Shown: positions 17,470 to 26,684 of the stretch, piece by piece | Position numbering within the stretch: the first letter of the stretch is position 1 | How the letters are laid out: the number at the start of each line of letters is the position of its first letter | Source: Mycolicibacterium rufum | Lineage (GTDB): Bacteria; Actinomycetota; Actinomycetes; Mycobacteriales; Mycobacteriaceae | Assembly: GCF_022374875.2 (NCBI RefSeq) | Contig: NZ_CP092427.2 | Location: 558,001-622,000, forward strand | DNA: 64,000 nucleotides | Direction: 5' to 3' | Made by a program: the position numbers and the translations under genes | The notes under the pieces: generated by a model | The model's database searches: none | Told to the model about the DNA's origin: nothing | What the model saw: only the letters and a program-made list of their open reading frames with translations

Positions 17470-18699
17470 ATGCCGTCCCGCATTCTCGACTATCCGGTGT
17501 TCGACGCGGACAACCACTTCTACGAACCCAAAGAAGCGCTGACCCAATTCCTCCCGGACCACCGCAAGGGCGTCATCGACTACATCGACGTGCACGGCCG
17601 CACGAAGATCGTCGTGCGCAACCACATCAGCGACTACATCCCGAACCCGACGTTCGAGGTGGTGGCCCGTCCGGGGGCCCAGGAGGAGTACTTCAAGCAC
17701 GGCAGCGGCGGGAAGAGCTTCCGCGAGGTGATGGGCAAGCCGATGAAGGCCATCCCCGCCTTCCGCGATCCGCAGGCCCGCCTCGAGGTGCTCGACGGGC
17801 TGGGGCTGGACTACACGATCATGTTCCCGACGCTGGCCAGCCTCGTCGAGGAGCGCATGAAGGACGACCCGGACCTGATCCTCGACATCGTCCACGCGCT
17901 GAACCAATGGATGTACGAGACATGGCGATTCGACTACGAGGGCCGCATCCTGTCCACGCCGGTGATCAATCTGTCGGTCGTCGACCGCGCGCTCGAGGAA
18001 CTGCAGTGGTGCCTGGAGCGGGGCGCCAAGACGGTGCTGGTGCGGCCCGCCCCGGTGCCCGGCTACCGCGGCTCGCGGTCACTCGGGCTGCCGGAGTTCG
18101 ACCCCTTCTGGGATGCGTGCGTCACCGCCGGCATCCCGGTGTGCATGCACGCGTCCGACAGCGGCTACGCGCAGTACCTCAACGACTGGGAACCGGCCGA
18201 CGAGTTCCTTCCATTCCGGCCCACCGCTTTTCGCATGGTGGCGATGGGCAAGCGCCCGATCGAGGACACGATGGCCGCGCTGGTGTGCCACGGCGCCCTG
18301 TCGCGGAACCCGGACCTGCGCATCCTGTCGATCGAGAACGGCGCATCGTGGGTGCCGTACCTGTTCTACCAGTTCTCCGATGTGTACAAGAAGATGCCGC
18401 AGGAGTTCCCCGAGGATCCCATCGCGGCCTTCCGGCGCGGGGTGTACGTAGCGCCGTTCTGGGAGGACGACTTCGGCAGGATGGCCGATCTGCTCGGCAT
18501 CGACCGCGTCATCTTCGGCTCGGACTGGCCGCATCCGGAGGGCCTGGCCGACCCGATCATCCTCGTCGACCAACTCGAGGAGAACGGTCTGGACGCCGAC
18601 GGCATCCGCAAGGTCATGGGCGGCAACCTCGTCGACCTGTTCAAGGTGCCGAACACGAAGGTGCACAAGCCGGATGTGCCGGCGCTGGTGATCGCATGA
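17470..18699 (+). CDS. Amidohydrolase-2 family metal-dependent hydrolase
   Basis: A 409-residue TIM-barrel amidohydrolase of the ACMSD/amidohydrolase-2 type. Metal-site residues are visible in FDADNHFYEP near the N-terminus, CMHASD in the middle, a conserved His before RILSIENG, and the final Asp in FGSDWPHPEG. Members carry out decarboxylation, C-C or ester hydrolysis in degradation pathways. The start is the ATG at 17470 with AGGAGG 9 nt upstream; an ATG at 17437 lacks this. It overlaps the next dehydrogenase gene by ATGA, and has the TetR operator just upstream. Confidence 0.9.
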   Translation: MPSRILDYPVFDADNHFYEPKEALTQFLPDHRKGVIDYIDVHGRTKIVVRNHISDYIPNPTFEVVARPGAQEEYFKHGSGGKSFREVMGKPMKAIPAFRDPQARLEVLDGLGLDYTIMFPTLASLVEERMKDDPDLILDIVHALNQWMYETWRFDYEGRILSTPVINLSVVDRALEELQWCLERGAKTVLVRPAPVPGYRGSRSLGLPEFDPFWDACVTAGIPVCMHASDSGYAQYLNDWEPADEFLPFRPTAFRMVAMGKRPIEDTMAALVCHGALSRNPDLRILSIENGASWVPYLFYQFSDVYKKMPQEFPEDPIAAFRRGVYVAPFWEDDFGRMADLLGIDRVIFGSDWPHPEGLADPIILVDQLEENGLDADGIRKVMGGNLVDLFKVPNTKVHKPDVPALVIA

Positions 18700-19841
18700 C
18701 CGATGTGGCCAATCCGGAGCAGATGCTCTTCGCCTCGACCACGCAGACGTTCCTGGAGAAGCAGGCTTCGCTGACCCACGTACGGGGGCTGCACGCCTCC
18801 GACACGTCGTTTCAGCCCGAATGGTGGCAGCGCGCAGCTGAATTGGGCTGGGCCGGCCTGCTGGTGCCCGAGGAGCTGGGCGGGGGCAGTGTGTCTGGCG
18901 GGGTGTCCGGAGGAGTCGCCGACGTGGCGCTGGTCGCCGAGAAGATCGGTCACACCGTCGCTCCCGGCCCCCTGCACCCGGTCAGCGTCGTGCTGGCCGG
19001 GCTCGTCGAGGCTCCCGGCGGCCACGAGGAGCTCATCGAGGCGCTGGTGTCGGGCGAGACGGTGGCCGCCTGGGCGGTGTACGAACCCGGCCGGCCGTTC
19101 AGCGTGCGGCACGCCGCGACGACGGCGACGAGAACCGCGACCGGTTTCCGCCTCGACGGAACGAAGGACCGCGTCGAAGCCGGCGCACAGAGCGGCGTGC
19201 TGCTGGTGACCGCGACGTGCGACGGCGAGCTGCGGCAGTTCGTGGTGCCGACGGAGGCGGCCGGCGTGACGGTCGAGGAACAGGCCTCCGTCGACATGGT
19301 GAAGCGGTACGCACGGGTGCGTCTCGAAGGCGTCGAGGTCGACGCGACCGCCGCCCTCGGCGAGGCCGGGCAGACCGCAGGCATCGTCGAACGGCAGCGT
19401 CAGGTGGCGCTGGTCCTGCAGTGCGCAGAACTGGTCGGCATCCTCGACGCCGTACTGACGATGACCTACCAGTGGATGTTCGATCGGCACAGCTTCGGCC
19501 GACCGCTGGCGTCTTATCAGGCGCTCAAGCACCGCGCGGCCGACATGAAGATGTGGTTCGAGGCGGCGCGTGCCACCACCGCGGGCGCCGTGGCCGCCGT
19601 CGCGGACCGGTCACCGGACGCGCCGCGCCTGGTCAGCGTCGCGAAAGCCTATGTCGCCGAACGCACGCCGATCATCATCCAGGACTGCGTGCAGCTGCAC
19701 GGAGGGATCGGGGTGACCTGGGAACACGATCTGCACCTGTACCTGCGCCGTGCCGCGCTCTACCGCGCCCTGTTCGGATCTCCCGAGGATCACCACCGCG
19801 CCGTGTACGCGCTGACCAGGAAGTCCGAGGCCACGGCATGA
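18696..19841 (+). CDS. Acyl-CoA dehydrogenase subunit (FadE-like, short chain)
   Basis: A 381-residue flavoprotein of the acyl-CoA dehydrogenase fold. Typical segments are FDRHSFGRPLASYQALKHRA and QLHGGIGVTWEHDLHLYLRR. The usual YEGTSEIQ motif with its catalytic Glu is absent from the C-terminus, as in one chain of the alpha2beta2 dehydrogenases of mycobacteria (FadE28/FadE29 type). The ATG overlaps the amidohydrolase stop (ATGA), and the TGA overlaps the next dehydrogenase start (ATGA). This implies equimolar translation and probably a heteromeric enzyme. FAD and acyl-CoA are the expected ligands; the particular substrate is unknown. Confidence 0.88.
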   Translation: MTDVANPEQMLFASTTQTFLEKQASLTHVRGLHASDTSFQPEWWQRAAELGWAGLLVPEELGGGSVSGGVSGGVADVALVAEKIGHTVAPGPLHPVSVVLAGLVEAPGGHEELIEALVSGETVAAWAVYEPGRPFSVRHAATTATRTATGFRLDGTKDRVEAGAQSGVLLVTATCDGELRQFVVPTEAAGVTVEEQASVDMVKRYARVRLEGVEVDATAALGEAGQTAGIVERQRQVALVLQCAELVGILDAVLTMTYQWMFDRHSFGRPLASYQALKHRAADMKMWFEAARATTAGAVAAVADRSPDAPRLVSVAKAYVAERTPIIIQDCVQLHGGIGVTWEHDLHLYLRRAALYRALFGSPEDHHRAVYALTRKSEATA

Positions 19842-21091
19842 CCGACACCGTGACGTCCCGCGCCATCACCGAGTCGGTCGCCGACTTCGCCGCCCGCGCC
19901 CGGGCGTGGCTGGCCGACAACATGCCGCCCATCGATCCCGAGCACCCGCCGTTCTCGGTGCGGGCCGAGCAGGCCTCCTGGGACCGCGCCAAAGAACTCC
20001 AGAAGCGGCTCTACGAAGGCGGTTTCGCCGGCATCTGTTTCCCCCGCGAGTACGGCGGCCTGGGGTTGGACTACGCCTACCAGAAGGCGTTCAACGCCGA
20101 GTGCCGCAGCTATGAGATGCCGCTGATCCTCAATGTCCCGACGTTCACGATCTGCGCGGCCACGATCCTCGACATGGGCAGTGAACAGCAGAAGCGTGAC
20201 CGGATCTCCGCGGCCGTGCGCGGCGACGAGATCCTGGTGCAGCTGCTCAGCGAACCCAACGGCGGATCCGACCTCGCCGGCGTCATCACCCGCGCCGACC
20301 GGCACGGTGACCGGTGGATCGTCAACGGCGCCAAGACATGGAGCACGAGCGCCTTCGCCGGTGACTACGGGCTGCTGCTGGCCCGCACCGACTGGACCGT
20401 GCCCAAACACGAGGGCCTGACGATGTTCCTGGTGCCGCTCAAATCCCCCGGCATCACGATGCGTCGGATCAAAGAGGTCAACGGCAACGAGGAGTTCTGC
20501 GAGGAGTTCTTCGACGGCCTCGAGCTCGGCGACGACGCCGTGGTCGGCGAGGTCACCAAGGGCTGGGAGGTCGCGACCCGCCAGCTCCACCACGAGCGGC
20601 GCGCGGTCGGTGGGGGCTCGGAGTTCGCCAGCGGCACCGCTGCCGAGAACGCCAGCGAGATGCCGCCCGACCACATCGGGCTGGCCGAGGCCGTCGGGCG
20701 CGGGGACGATCCCGTCGCCCAGGAACTCGCCGGCCGCGCCCTCGTGCGTCGCCAGGTGAGGGAGCAGCTCATCGACCACGTGGGCCGGTCGATTGCCGAC
20801 GGGTCGCTTCCGCCCAACGCGGGCACACTGATCCGCCTGTTCCACGCCGAGACCACCGAGCTGGAGGTCGACACCGCACTCGCCCTCGCGGACATGGCCG
20901 GGGTGGTCGACGACGGCTCGGGGCTGCTGGACGTCGGGATCCGCTACCTGTCGCGGCAGACCGGATCCCTGGGAGGCGGTACGTCGGAGATGGCGCGCAA
21001 CGTCATCGGCGAGCGCATCCTGGGCTTCCCGCGCGAGGCCGCCGCCGACCGCGGCGTTCCGTTCAATCAGGTCAAGCGCAACAAGAGCTGA
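19838..21091 (+). CDS. Acyl-CoA dehydrogenase subunit (FadE-like)
   Basis: A 417-residue acyl-CoA dehydrogenase. LLSEPNGGSDLAGVITRADR and WIVNGAKTWSTSAFAGDY form the flavin/substrate region, and GSLGGGTSEMARNVIGERIL the C-terminal signature, where GGT replaces the YEGT of homotetrameric enzymes. This again fits a partner in a heterotetramer with the preceding gene, whose stop overlaps this ATG. It is the last gene of the operon; the radical SAM gene converges 6 bp downstream. Probable role is alpha,beta-desaturation of an unusual acyl-CoA. Confidence 0.9.
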   Translation: MTDTVTSRAITESVADFAARARAWLADNMPPIDPEHPPFSVRAEQASWDRAKELQKRLYEGGFAGICFPREYGGLGLDYAYQKAFNAECRSYEMPLILNVPTFTICAATILDMGSEQQKRDRISAAVRGDEILVQLLSEPNGGSDLAGVITRADRHGDRWIVNGAKTWSTSAFAGDYGLLLARTDWTVPKHEGLTMFLVPLKSPGITMRRIKEVNGNEEFCEEFFDGLELGDDAVVGEVTKGWEVATRQLHHERRAVGGGSEFASGTAAENASEMPPDHIGLAEAVGRGDDPVAQELAGRALVRRQVREQLIDHVGRSIADGSLPPNAGTLIRLFHAETTELEVDTALALADMAGVVDDGSGLLDVGIRYLSRQTGSLGGGTSEMARNVIGERILGFPREAAADRGVPFNQVKRNKS

Positions 21092-21097
21092 CCGGCC

Positions 21098-22114
21098 TCA
21101 GAACAGGGCGGGCTGCACCGGGACGGCCGGCGGCGCCGGCCGCGGGGTGGCGCTCCCCCGGAAGGACCGGCCCGGCGCCAGCCCGTGCTTGGCGATCAAC
21201 GGTGCGGCCCGCTGCGCGAGCATCGCGCGGTAGTCGGCAGGCAGATAGGCACCGCGCCGGTACAGCGTCCGGTACTCCGCGACCAGACCCGGATGGGCCT
21301 GCGCCAGCCAGTCCATGAACCAGCCGCGGGTGGCGCCGCGCAGATGCAGACCGAACACCGTCACGCTCGTCGCCCCGGCCGCGGCGATGCGGCCCAACAG
21401 ATCGTCGAGGTGGGCTTCGGAGTCGGTCAGCCGGGGCAGGACAGGCGCCACCATCACGTGGCAGCGCAGGCCCGCCTCCCGGATGGTTGCGATCAGGTTC
21501 AGCCGGGCCTGCGGGGACGGCGTCCCGGGCTCGATGCTGCTGTGCAGCAGCGGATCTCCGACGGCCAGGGACACCGCGACACTGACGTCCACGGTGCGCA
21601 CCGCGTCGGTCAACAGCGGCAGATCACGCCGCAACAGCGTGCCCTTGGTCAGGATCGAGAACGGCGTTCCCGATTCGGTGAGCGCACCGATGATGCCGGG
21701 CATCAGCGCGTAGCGACCCTCGGCCCGCTGATAGGGATCCGTGTTCGTGCCCAGCGCAACGGTTTCGCGGGTCCACGACCTTCGGTGCAACTCCCGGCGC
21801 AGCACCTCGGCCACGTTGGTCTTCACCACCACCTGGGTGTCGAAATCGCGACCGATGTCGAAGTCGAGGTACTCGTGCGTGGGCCGGGCGAAGCAGTACC
21901 GACAGGCATGCGAGCACCCGCGGTACCCGTTGACCGTGTACTGGAACGGCAGCATCGATGCGGCGGGGATCTTGTTCAGCGCCGACTTGCACAGCACCTC
22001 GTGGAACGTCATGCCCTGGAACTCCGGGGTGCGCACGCTCCGCACCAGCCCGATGCGCGCCAGACCGGGCAGCGCCCCGTCGTCGACGTCGACACCCTGA
22101 CCCGACCACCGCAT
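21098..22114 (-). CDS. Radical SAM protein, Rv2578c-like (SplB-related)
   Basis: A 338-residue radical SAM protein. The cluster motif is CSHACRYC (CX3CX2C) in NGYRGCSHACRYCFARP, followed by THEYLDFD and TVALGTNTDPYQRAEGRY. It corresponds to M. tuberculosis Rv2578c, a Rv2578c-type relative of spore photoproduct lyase-like proteins. Rv2578c has been listed among LexA-regulated genes. An SOS box at 22122-22137 lies just before the start. A TAGGGT -10-like box touches the ATG at 22114, so the true start may be a few codons further in. Function is unproven; a DNA-damage link is an inference. Confidence 0.88.
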   Translation of the reverse strand: MRWSGQGVDVDDGALPGLARIGLVRSVRTPEFQGMTFHEVLCKSALNKIPAASMLPFQYTVNGYRGCSHACRYCFARPTHEYLDFDIGRDFDTQVVVKTNVAEVLRRELHRRSWTRETVALGTNTDPYQRAEGRYALMPGIIGALTESGTPFSILTKGTLLRRDLPLLTDAVRTVDVSVAVSLAVGDPLLHSSIEPGTPSPQARLNLIATIREAGLRCHVMVAPVLPRLTDSEAHLDDLLGRIAAAGATSVTVFGLHLRGATRGWFMDWLAQAHPGLVAEYRTLYRRGAYLPADYRAMLAQRAAPLIAKHGLAPGRSFRGSATPRPAPPAVPVQPALF

Positions 22115-22121
22115 ACCCTAT

Positions 22122-22137
22122 GCGAACATGTGTTCGA
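22122..22137. promoter_or_regulatory. LexA SOS box between radical SAM gene and helD
   Basis: GCGAAC-ATGT-GTTCGA matches the mycobacterial SOS box TCGAAC-N4-GTTCGA at 11 of 12 specified positions. It lies 8 bp from the radical SAM start and 31 bp from the helD start, so LexA could repress both. In M. tuberculosis the equivalent intergenic site serves Rv2578c and Rv2579 (linB/dhaA). Confidence 0.75.
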
Positions 22138-22168
22138 TCGGCTGTCAAGCACTACCGTGGGAAGCGGC

Positions 22169-24352
22169 ATGTCGACACACGCATACGAAGAAGAACTGCA
22201 GTCCGAACGACGCTACGTCGGCGGACTCTACGAGCGGCTCGACGCGGAACGCCTCCGCGTCAGGGACCGGTACGCGGCGGCGCTGCGTGGCACCGGCGGC
22301 ACGCTCGTGGAGCGCGACGCCGAGGTGCGGGCGCTGGCGCGACAGATGGCGCGGCTCAACGTGGCCGACAGCGGTCTGTGCTTCGGCCGGCTCGACAGCG
22401 TCGACGGCGAGACCGTCTACGTCGGCCGTATCGGAATCCTGGACGAGGCCGACGAAGTCGCGTCGCTGCTGGTCGACTGGCGGGCGCCCGCGGCGCGGGC
22501 GTTCTACGTGGCGACCGGGGCGACGCCGGAGAACATGCGCCGGCGCCGCCAGTTCCACACGATGGGGCGCCGGGTCCTCGACTTCACCGACGAGATCCTC
22601 GGCAGGCCCGGCGACGCCGAGCGCGGCGGGCGCGGGGACGCCGCGCTGCTCGCCGCGGTCAACGCGCCGCGCGGCGACGGCATGCGCGACATCGTCGCCA
22701 CCATCCAGGCCGAGCAGGACGAGATCATCCGGTCCGACCATCCCGGCGTGCTGGTGATCGAGGGCGGGCCCGGCACCGGCAAGACCGTGGTGGCCCTGCA
22801 CCGGGTGGCCTACCTGCTCTACACCCAGCGCAAGCGCATGGAGAGCCACGGCGTGCTGGTGGTCGGTCCGAACGCGGCGTTCCTCGACCACGTGGGCCGC
22901 GTGCTGCCGTCGCTGGGTGAGACCAATGTGGTGTTCCTGACCCCCGGGGACCTGGTGCCGGGACTGCGTGTCTCGGCCCGGGACACCCCCGAGGTCACCC
23001 GGCTCAAGGGCTCACTGGACATGCTGAACGTGCTGGCGGCCGCGGTCGCCGACCGGCAACGCGTCCCCGAGGAGCCGGTGCCGATCGACCTCGCCGACGT
23101 GTCCGTGCGCATCGACGCCGAGACCGCGCAGTGGGCCGTCGAGGAGGCGCGGGCCACCGGCAAGCCGCACAACGACGCCCGTGCGGTGTTCGTCGACGTG
23201 GTGACCTGGGTGCTCACCGAGCGGGCGATCGCCAAGATCGGTCGCGGCTGGCTGAGCCGCGAGGACCGCACCGCCTGGGAGCACCTGCGCTCCGAACTGG
23301 TCGACGAACTCGACGACCATCGGGGCTTCGCCGCCGCCCTGGACCGGCTGTGGCCGATGCTGACCCCCGAACAGCTTCTCGCAGAGCTGTATTCGTCGCC
23401 GGAACGGTTGAGCGCCGCCGGCGCCGACGCGGCACTGCTGCGGACCGAGGGTGACGCGTGGACGGTGGCCGATGTGCCCCTGCTCGACGAACTCGTCGAC
23501 CTGCTGGGCCGCGACAGGGCAGCCGAGGCGGCCGCCGAACAGGAGCGACGCGAGGAGGCCGCCTACGCCGCCGGCGTGCTCGATCTGATGGTCGGGCGCG
23601 AGGACCTGATGGACGACGAGGACCAGTTGCTGGCCTCGGACGTGATCGCCGCCGAGGACCTGGCCGAGCGGTTCGAGGAGCGTGACACCCGCGATCTGGC
23701 CGAACGCGCTGCGACGGACCGGGATTGGACCTACGGGCACGTCGTGGTCGACGAGGCGCAGGAGCTGTCGGCGATGGAGTGGCGGGTGCTGATGCGGCGG
23801 TGCCCGCGGCGGTCGTTCACCGTGGTCGGGGATCTCGCGCAGCGCCGCTCGGCCGCAGGCGCGACGTCGTGGGCGGCGATGCTCGACACCTACGTGCCCG
23901 GCCGGTGGGTGTACCGCCCACTGACGACGAACTACCGCACACCGAGCGAGATCATGGCCGTCGCGGCCGCGGTGCTGGCGGAGTTCGCGCCGGACGTCAC
24001 CCCGCCCGAGTCGGTGCGGTCGTGCGGCGTACCGCCGTGGTCACGCAGTGTCACCGAGGACGAGTTGCCGTCGGCCATCGCGGAATTCGTGCGCGCCGAG
24101 GCCGAACTCGAGGGCACCAGCGTGGTGATCGGGCCGCCCGGCACGCCGGGCGCGGTGGCGCCGTCGGACACCAAGGGGTTGGAGTACGACGCGGTGCTCG
24201 TCGTCTCCCCGGAGCGGATCCTGGCCGACGACCCGCGCGGGGCCGCCGACCTGTACGTGGCGCTCACCCGCGCCACCCAGCGGCTCGGGGTGCTGCACAC
24301 CGGGCCGCTGCCCGCGGCGCTGCACGGACTGACCGAGCAGCGCGCGGGCTAA
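22169..24352 (+). CDS. helD: HelD-like RNA polymerase-associated helicase
   Basis: A 727-residue UvrD/Rep-like SF1 protein. The N-terminus (SERRYVGGLYERLDAERL) suggests the antiparallel coiled coil of HelD that enters the RNA polymerase secondary channel. Walker A is EGGPGTGKTVVALHRVAYLL and the DExx-like box is VVVDEAQELSAMEWR. Later helicase motifs are visible in TTNYRTPSEIM and the VALTRATQRL region near the C-terminus. HelD recycles stalled RNA polymerase and can counteract rifampicin. The start is the ATG at 22169 with GGGAAG upstream and TACCGT as a possible -10 box. The adjoining SOS box suggests DNA-damage induction. Confidence 0.9.
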   Translation: MSTHAYEEELQSERRYVGGLYERLDAERLRVRDRYAAALRGTGGTLVERDAEVRALARQMARLNVADSGLCFGRLDSVDGETVYVGRIGILDEADEVASLLVDWRAPAARAFYVATGATPENMRRRRQFHTMGRRVLDFTDEILGRPGDAERGGRGDAALLAAVNAPRGDGMRDIVATIQAEQDEIIRSDHPGVLVIEGGPGTGKTVVALHRVAYLLYTQRKRMESHGVLVVGPNAAFLDHVGRVLPSLGETNVVFLTPGDLVPGLRVSARDTPEVTRLKGSLDMLNVLAAAVADRQRVPEEPVPIDLADVSVRIDAETAQWAVEEARATGKPHNDARAVFVDVVTWVLTERAIAKIGRGWLSREDRTAWEHLRSELVDELDDHRGFAAALDRLWPMLTPEQLLAELYSSPERLSAAGADAALLRTEGDAWTVADVPLLDELVDLLGRDRAAEAAAEQERREEAAYAAGVLDLMVGREDLMDDEDQLLASDVIAAEDLAERFEERDTRDLAERAATDRDWTYGHVVVDEAQELSAMEWRVLMRRCPRRSFTVVGDLAQRRSAAGATSWAAMLDTYVPGRWVYRPLTTNYRTPSEIMAVAAAVLAEFAPDVTPPESVRSCGVPPWSRSVTEDELPSAIAEFVRAEAELEGTSVVIGPPGTPGAVAPSDTKGLEYDAVLVVSPERILADDPRGAADLYVALTRATQRLGVLHTGPLPAALHGLTEQRAG

Positions 24353-24353
24353 C

Positions 24354-24773
24354 TCACCACTGGGCGCCCTGGCACAGCGGGCTGTAGGGGTGGTCGCCCT
24401 GGATGACGATCTGCCCGTCGACCGCGACCTCGCAGTGCGCGTTCGGGGCCGCCTGGCCGCCCTTGGTGGTGCTGCTCGCCCACACGTAGGCCCATTGCGG
24501 ATCGGTCAGCGTGGTCTCGAAGGTGAACGGCTGGCCGGGAGCGATGGTGACGGACTCGCGCTTGAGGTACGCGTAGGCGTCGGCGTTGTAGGCCGCCTTG
24601 TCCGCCGGCTGGTTCACCAGATACGTCACGTCGAACTGGTAGGGGCCCGCGGTGCTCACCGTGTAGCGGACCTGATGGCCGGCCGGCTGGGCGCTCGCCG
24701 CACCCGGGGTGAACGCAAACGCTGCGGCCGCGACCATCAGAGACGCCCCAACCTTGGCTGTAGCTTTTCGCAT
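24354..24773 (-). CDS. Secreted protein, MmpS-like C-terminal fold possible
   Basis: A 139-residue exported protein. A signal peptide (MRKATAKVGASLMVAAAAFA, cleavage near ASAQPAG) precedes a domain with the pattern VRYTVS..., DVTYLV, FTFETTLTD and HCEVAVDGQIV with two cysteines (CEV and PLCQG). This spacing resembles the periplasmic domain of MmpS proteins, though no MmpL partner is adjacent. It converges on helD with 1 bp between stop codons. It is divergent from the small membrane-protein gene at 24870. Family assignment is tentative. Confidence 0.75.
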   Translation of the reverse strand: MRKATAKVGASLMVAAAAFAFTPGAASAQPAGHQVRYTVSTAGPYQFDVTYLVNQPADKAAYNADAYAYLKRESVTIAPGQPFTFETTLTDPQWAYVWASSTTKGGQAAPNAHCEVAVDGQIVIQGDHPYSPLCQGAQW

Positions 24774-24869
24774 GTCGGTCACATCGCCCGACGGTACCCA
24801 ACCGTTACTCCGACCGCCGTTTCGGCCGGTAACGCCCCTTTCGCGGCCGGAGATCGGCACGCTTGGAGC

Positions 24870-25418
24870 ATGGCATCGCCAGTCGAACCCGTCGTCCTCG
24901 CTGAGCACGGCGGCATGGTGGTCGCCGAGCGGGGCGCCGAGATCGTCGTCATCGACCGCGGCAACGGCCCGGCGGAGATCACGGCCTTCGTCCTCGGCGT
25001 GCTCACGCTGGTCTTCGTCGGGTTCGGGGTGGTGGCCGTCATCGCCGGAGTGCGCGGCGCGGCCACCGCGCAGTTCGCCGTGATCGGCGGGGCCATCCTG
25101 GTGTCTGGTATCGGGTTCGGGGCGGCCCTGGTGTTCACCGTGGCCGCACTCCGTCGCAGGCGCCGGCGTCCGCTGGCGTCCTTCACGCCGGTGGCGGTGT
25201 TCGACCGCGCACACCGTGTGTACCGGGACGGGACCGGCGCGGCGATCGCGCCGCTGGATCAGGTGCGGTTCGAGCGACGGATGCAGAGGACGTCGAGCTC
25301 CCCGAAGCTCGTCGCGGTGACGCCGTCGGACGTACGGATCCTCAAGCGCGGCAACCCGTTCGGCGGCGGCATCGGTTCCCTCGACACCATCCTGACCCAC
25401 GCGGTGTTCGGTCGGTGA
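24870..25418 (+). CDS. Two-TM membrane protein of unknown function
   Basis: A 182-residue protein with two hydrophobic helices (ITAFVLGVLTLVFVGFGVVAV and the FAVIGGAILVSGIGFGAAL stretch) followed by the basic RRRRRRP. A soluble C-terminal region (FTPVAVFDRAHRVYRDGTG) may be a small beta domain. GGAG precedes the ATG. It converges with hisS 6 bp downstream. I do not recognise the family beyond membrane-anchored hypothetical. Confidence 0.75.
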   Translation: MASPVEPVVLAEHGGMVVAERGAEIVVIDRGNGPAEITAFVLGVLTLVFVGFGVVAVIAGVRGAATAQFAVIGGAILVSGIGFGAALVFTVAALRRRRRRPLASFTPVAVFDRAHRVYRDGTGAAIAPLDQVRFERRMQRTSSSPKLVAVTPSDVRILKRGNPFGGGIGSLDTILTHAVFGR

Positions 25419-25424
25419 CCGCGG

Positions 25425-26684
25425 TCAGGAGAGCTGGCTGAGCACGTGCGGAACCACGTCGCCGACGGCGATGTCGACCTGCTCTCCGGTGGTCAGCGTC
25501 TTCACCCCGACGGTGCCTGCCTCCAGGTCGCGGTCCCCCGCCACCAGCGCGATCGAGGCGCCGGAGCGGTCGGCGCCCTTCATCGCGCCCTTGAGACTGC
25601 GGTCGCCGTAGGCCATGTCCACCCGCACCCCGGCGGCCCGCAGCTGTGCGGCGAGCACCGCCAGCCGGATCTTGGCCTCGGCGCCCAACGGCACCGCGTA
25701 GACGTCGACCCGTGCCGCTTCGCCGGCCGTCTTTCCCTCTGCGCGCAACGCCAGCAGCGTCCGGTCGACACCGAGGCCGAATCCGATGCCCGAGAGGTCG
25801 CGCCCGCCGAGCTGACTCATCAACCCGTCGTAGCGGCCACCGCCCCCGATCCCGGACTGGGCGCCCAGGCCGTCGTGGACGAACTCGAACGTCGTCTTCG
25901 TGTAGTAGTCCAGCCCGCGCACCATCCGCGGGTTGATGACGTACGGCACCGCCAGCGCGTCGAGGTGCGCGAGCACGGTCTCGAAGTGCTCCTTGGCCCC
26001 ATCGGAGAGATGGTCGAGCATCAGCGGCGCGTCGGCGGTCATCTCCTTGATGTGCGGCCGTTTGTCGTCGAGCACCCGCAACGGGTTCAGGCGGGCGCGC
26101 CGCTGCGTCTCCTCGTCGAGGTCGAGGCGGAACAGGAACTCCTGCAACAACTCCCGGTACTGCGGCCGACAAGTGTCGTCCCCCAGCGAGGTGATCTCCA
26201 GCCGGAACCCGTCGAGGCCGAGCGCGCGGAAGCCGGCGTCGGCCACCGCGATCACCTCGGCGTCGAGCGCCGGGTCGTCGACGCCGATTGCCTCGACGCC
26301 GACCTGCTGCAGCTGGCGGTAGCGGCCCGCCTGCGGCCGCTCGTACCGGAAGAACGGCCCGGAGTAGCACAGCTTCACCGGCAGCTGCCCGCGGTCGAGG
26401 CCGTGCTCGATCACCGCCCGCATGACGCCCGCGGTGCCCTCGGGGCGCAGCGTCACCGACCGCTCGCCGCGGTCGGCGAACGTGTACATCTCCTTGGACA
26501 CGACGTCGGTGGACTCCCCCACCCCGCGCGCGAACAGCGCGGTGTCCTCGAAGATCGGCAGCTCGATGTCGCCGTAGCCGGCGCGGCGGGCGGCGTCGAG
26601 CAGCCCGCCGCGCACGGCGACGAACTCGGCCGACTCGGGCGGCAGGTAATCGGGGACGCCCTTGGGCGCCTTGAATTCGGTCAC
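25425..26684 (-). CDS. hisS: Histidyl-tRNA synthetase
   Basis: A 419-residue class II synthetase that charges tRNA-His. [12 protein letters not shown] at the N-terminus, [18 protein letters not shown] (motif 2 region) and the His-specific signature in [14 protein letters not shown] are clear. [15 protein letters not shown] is motif 3. The anticodon-binding domain occupies about residues 325-419. GTG at 26684 overlaps the stop of the MBL gene by 4 bp (GTGA), so the two are translationally coupled, as in M. tuberculosis Rv2580c-Rv2581c. Confidence 0.97.
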   Translation of the reverse strand: MTEFKAPKGVPDYLPPESAEFVAVRGGLLDAARRAGYGDIELPIFEDTALFARGVGESTDVVSKEMYTFADRGERSVTLRPEGTAGVMRAVIEHGLDRGQLPVKLCYSGPFFRYERPQAGRYRQLQQVGVEAIGVDDPALDAEVIAVADAGFRALGLDGFRLEITSLGDDTCRPQYRELLQEFLFRLDLDEETQRRARLNPLRVLDDKRPHIKEMTADAPLMLDHLSDGAKEHFETVLAHLDALAVPYVINPRMVRGLDYYTKTTFEFVHDGLGAQSGIGGGGRYDGLMSQLGGRDLSGIGFGLGVDRTLLALRAEGKTAGEAARVDVYAVPLGAEAKIRLAVLAAQLRAAGVRVDMAYGDRSLKGAMKGADRSGASIALVAGDRDLEAGTVGVKTLTTGEQVDIAVGDVVPHVLSQLS

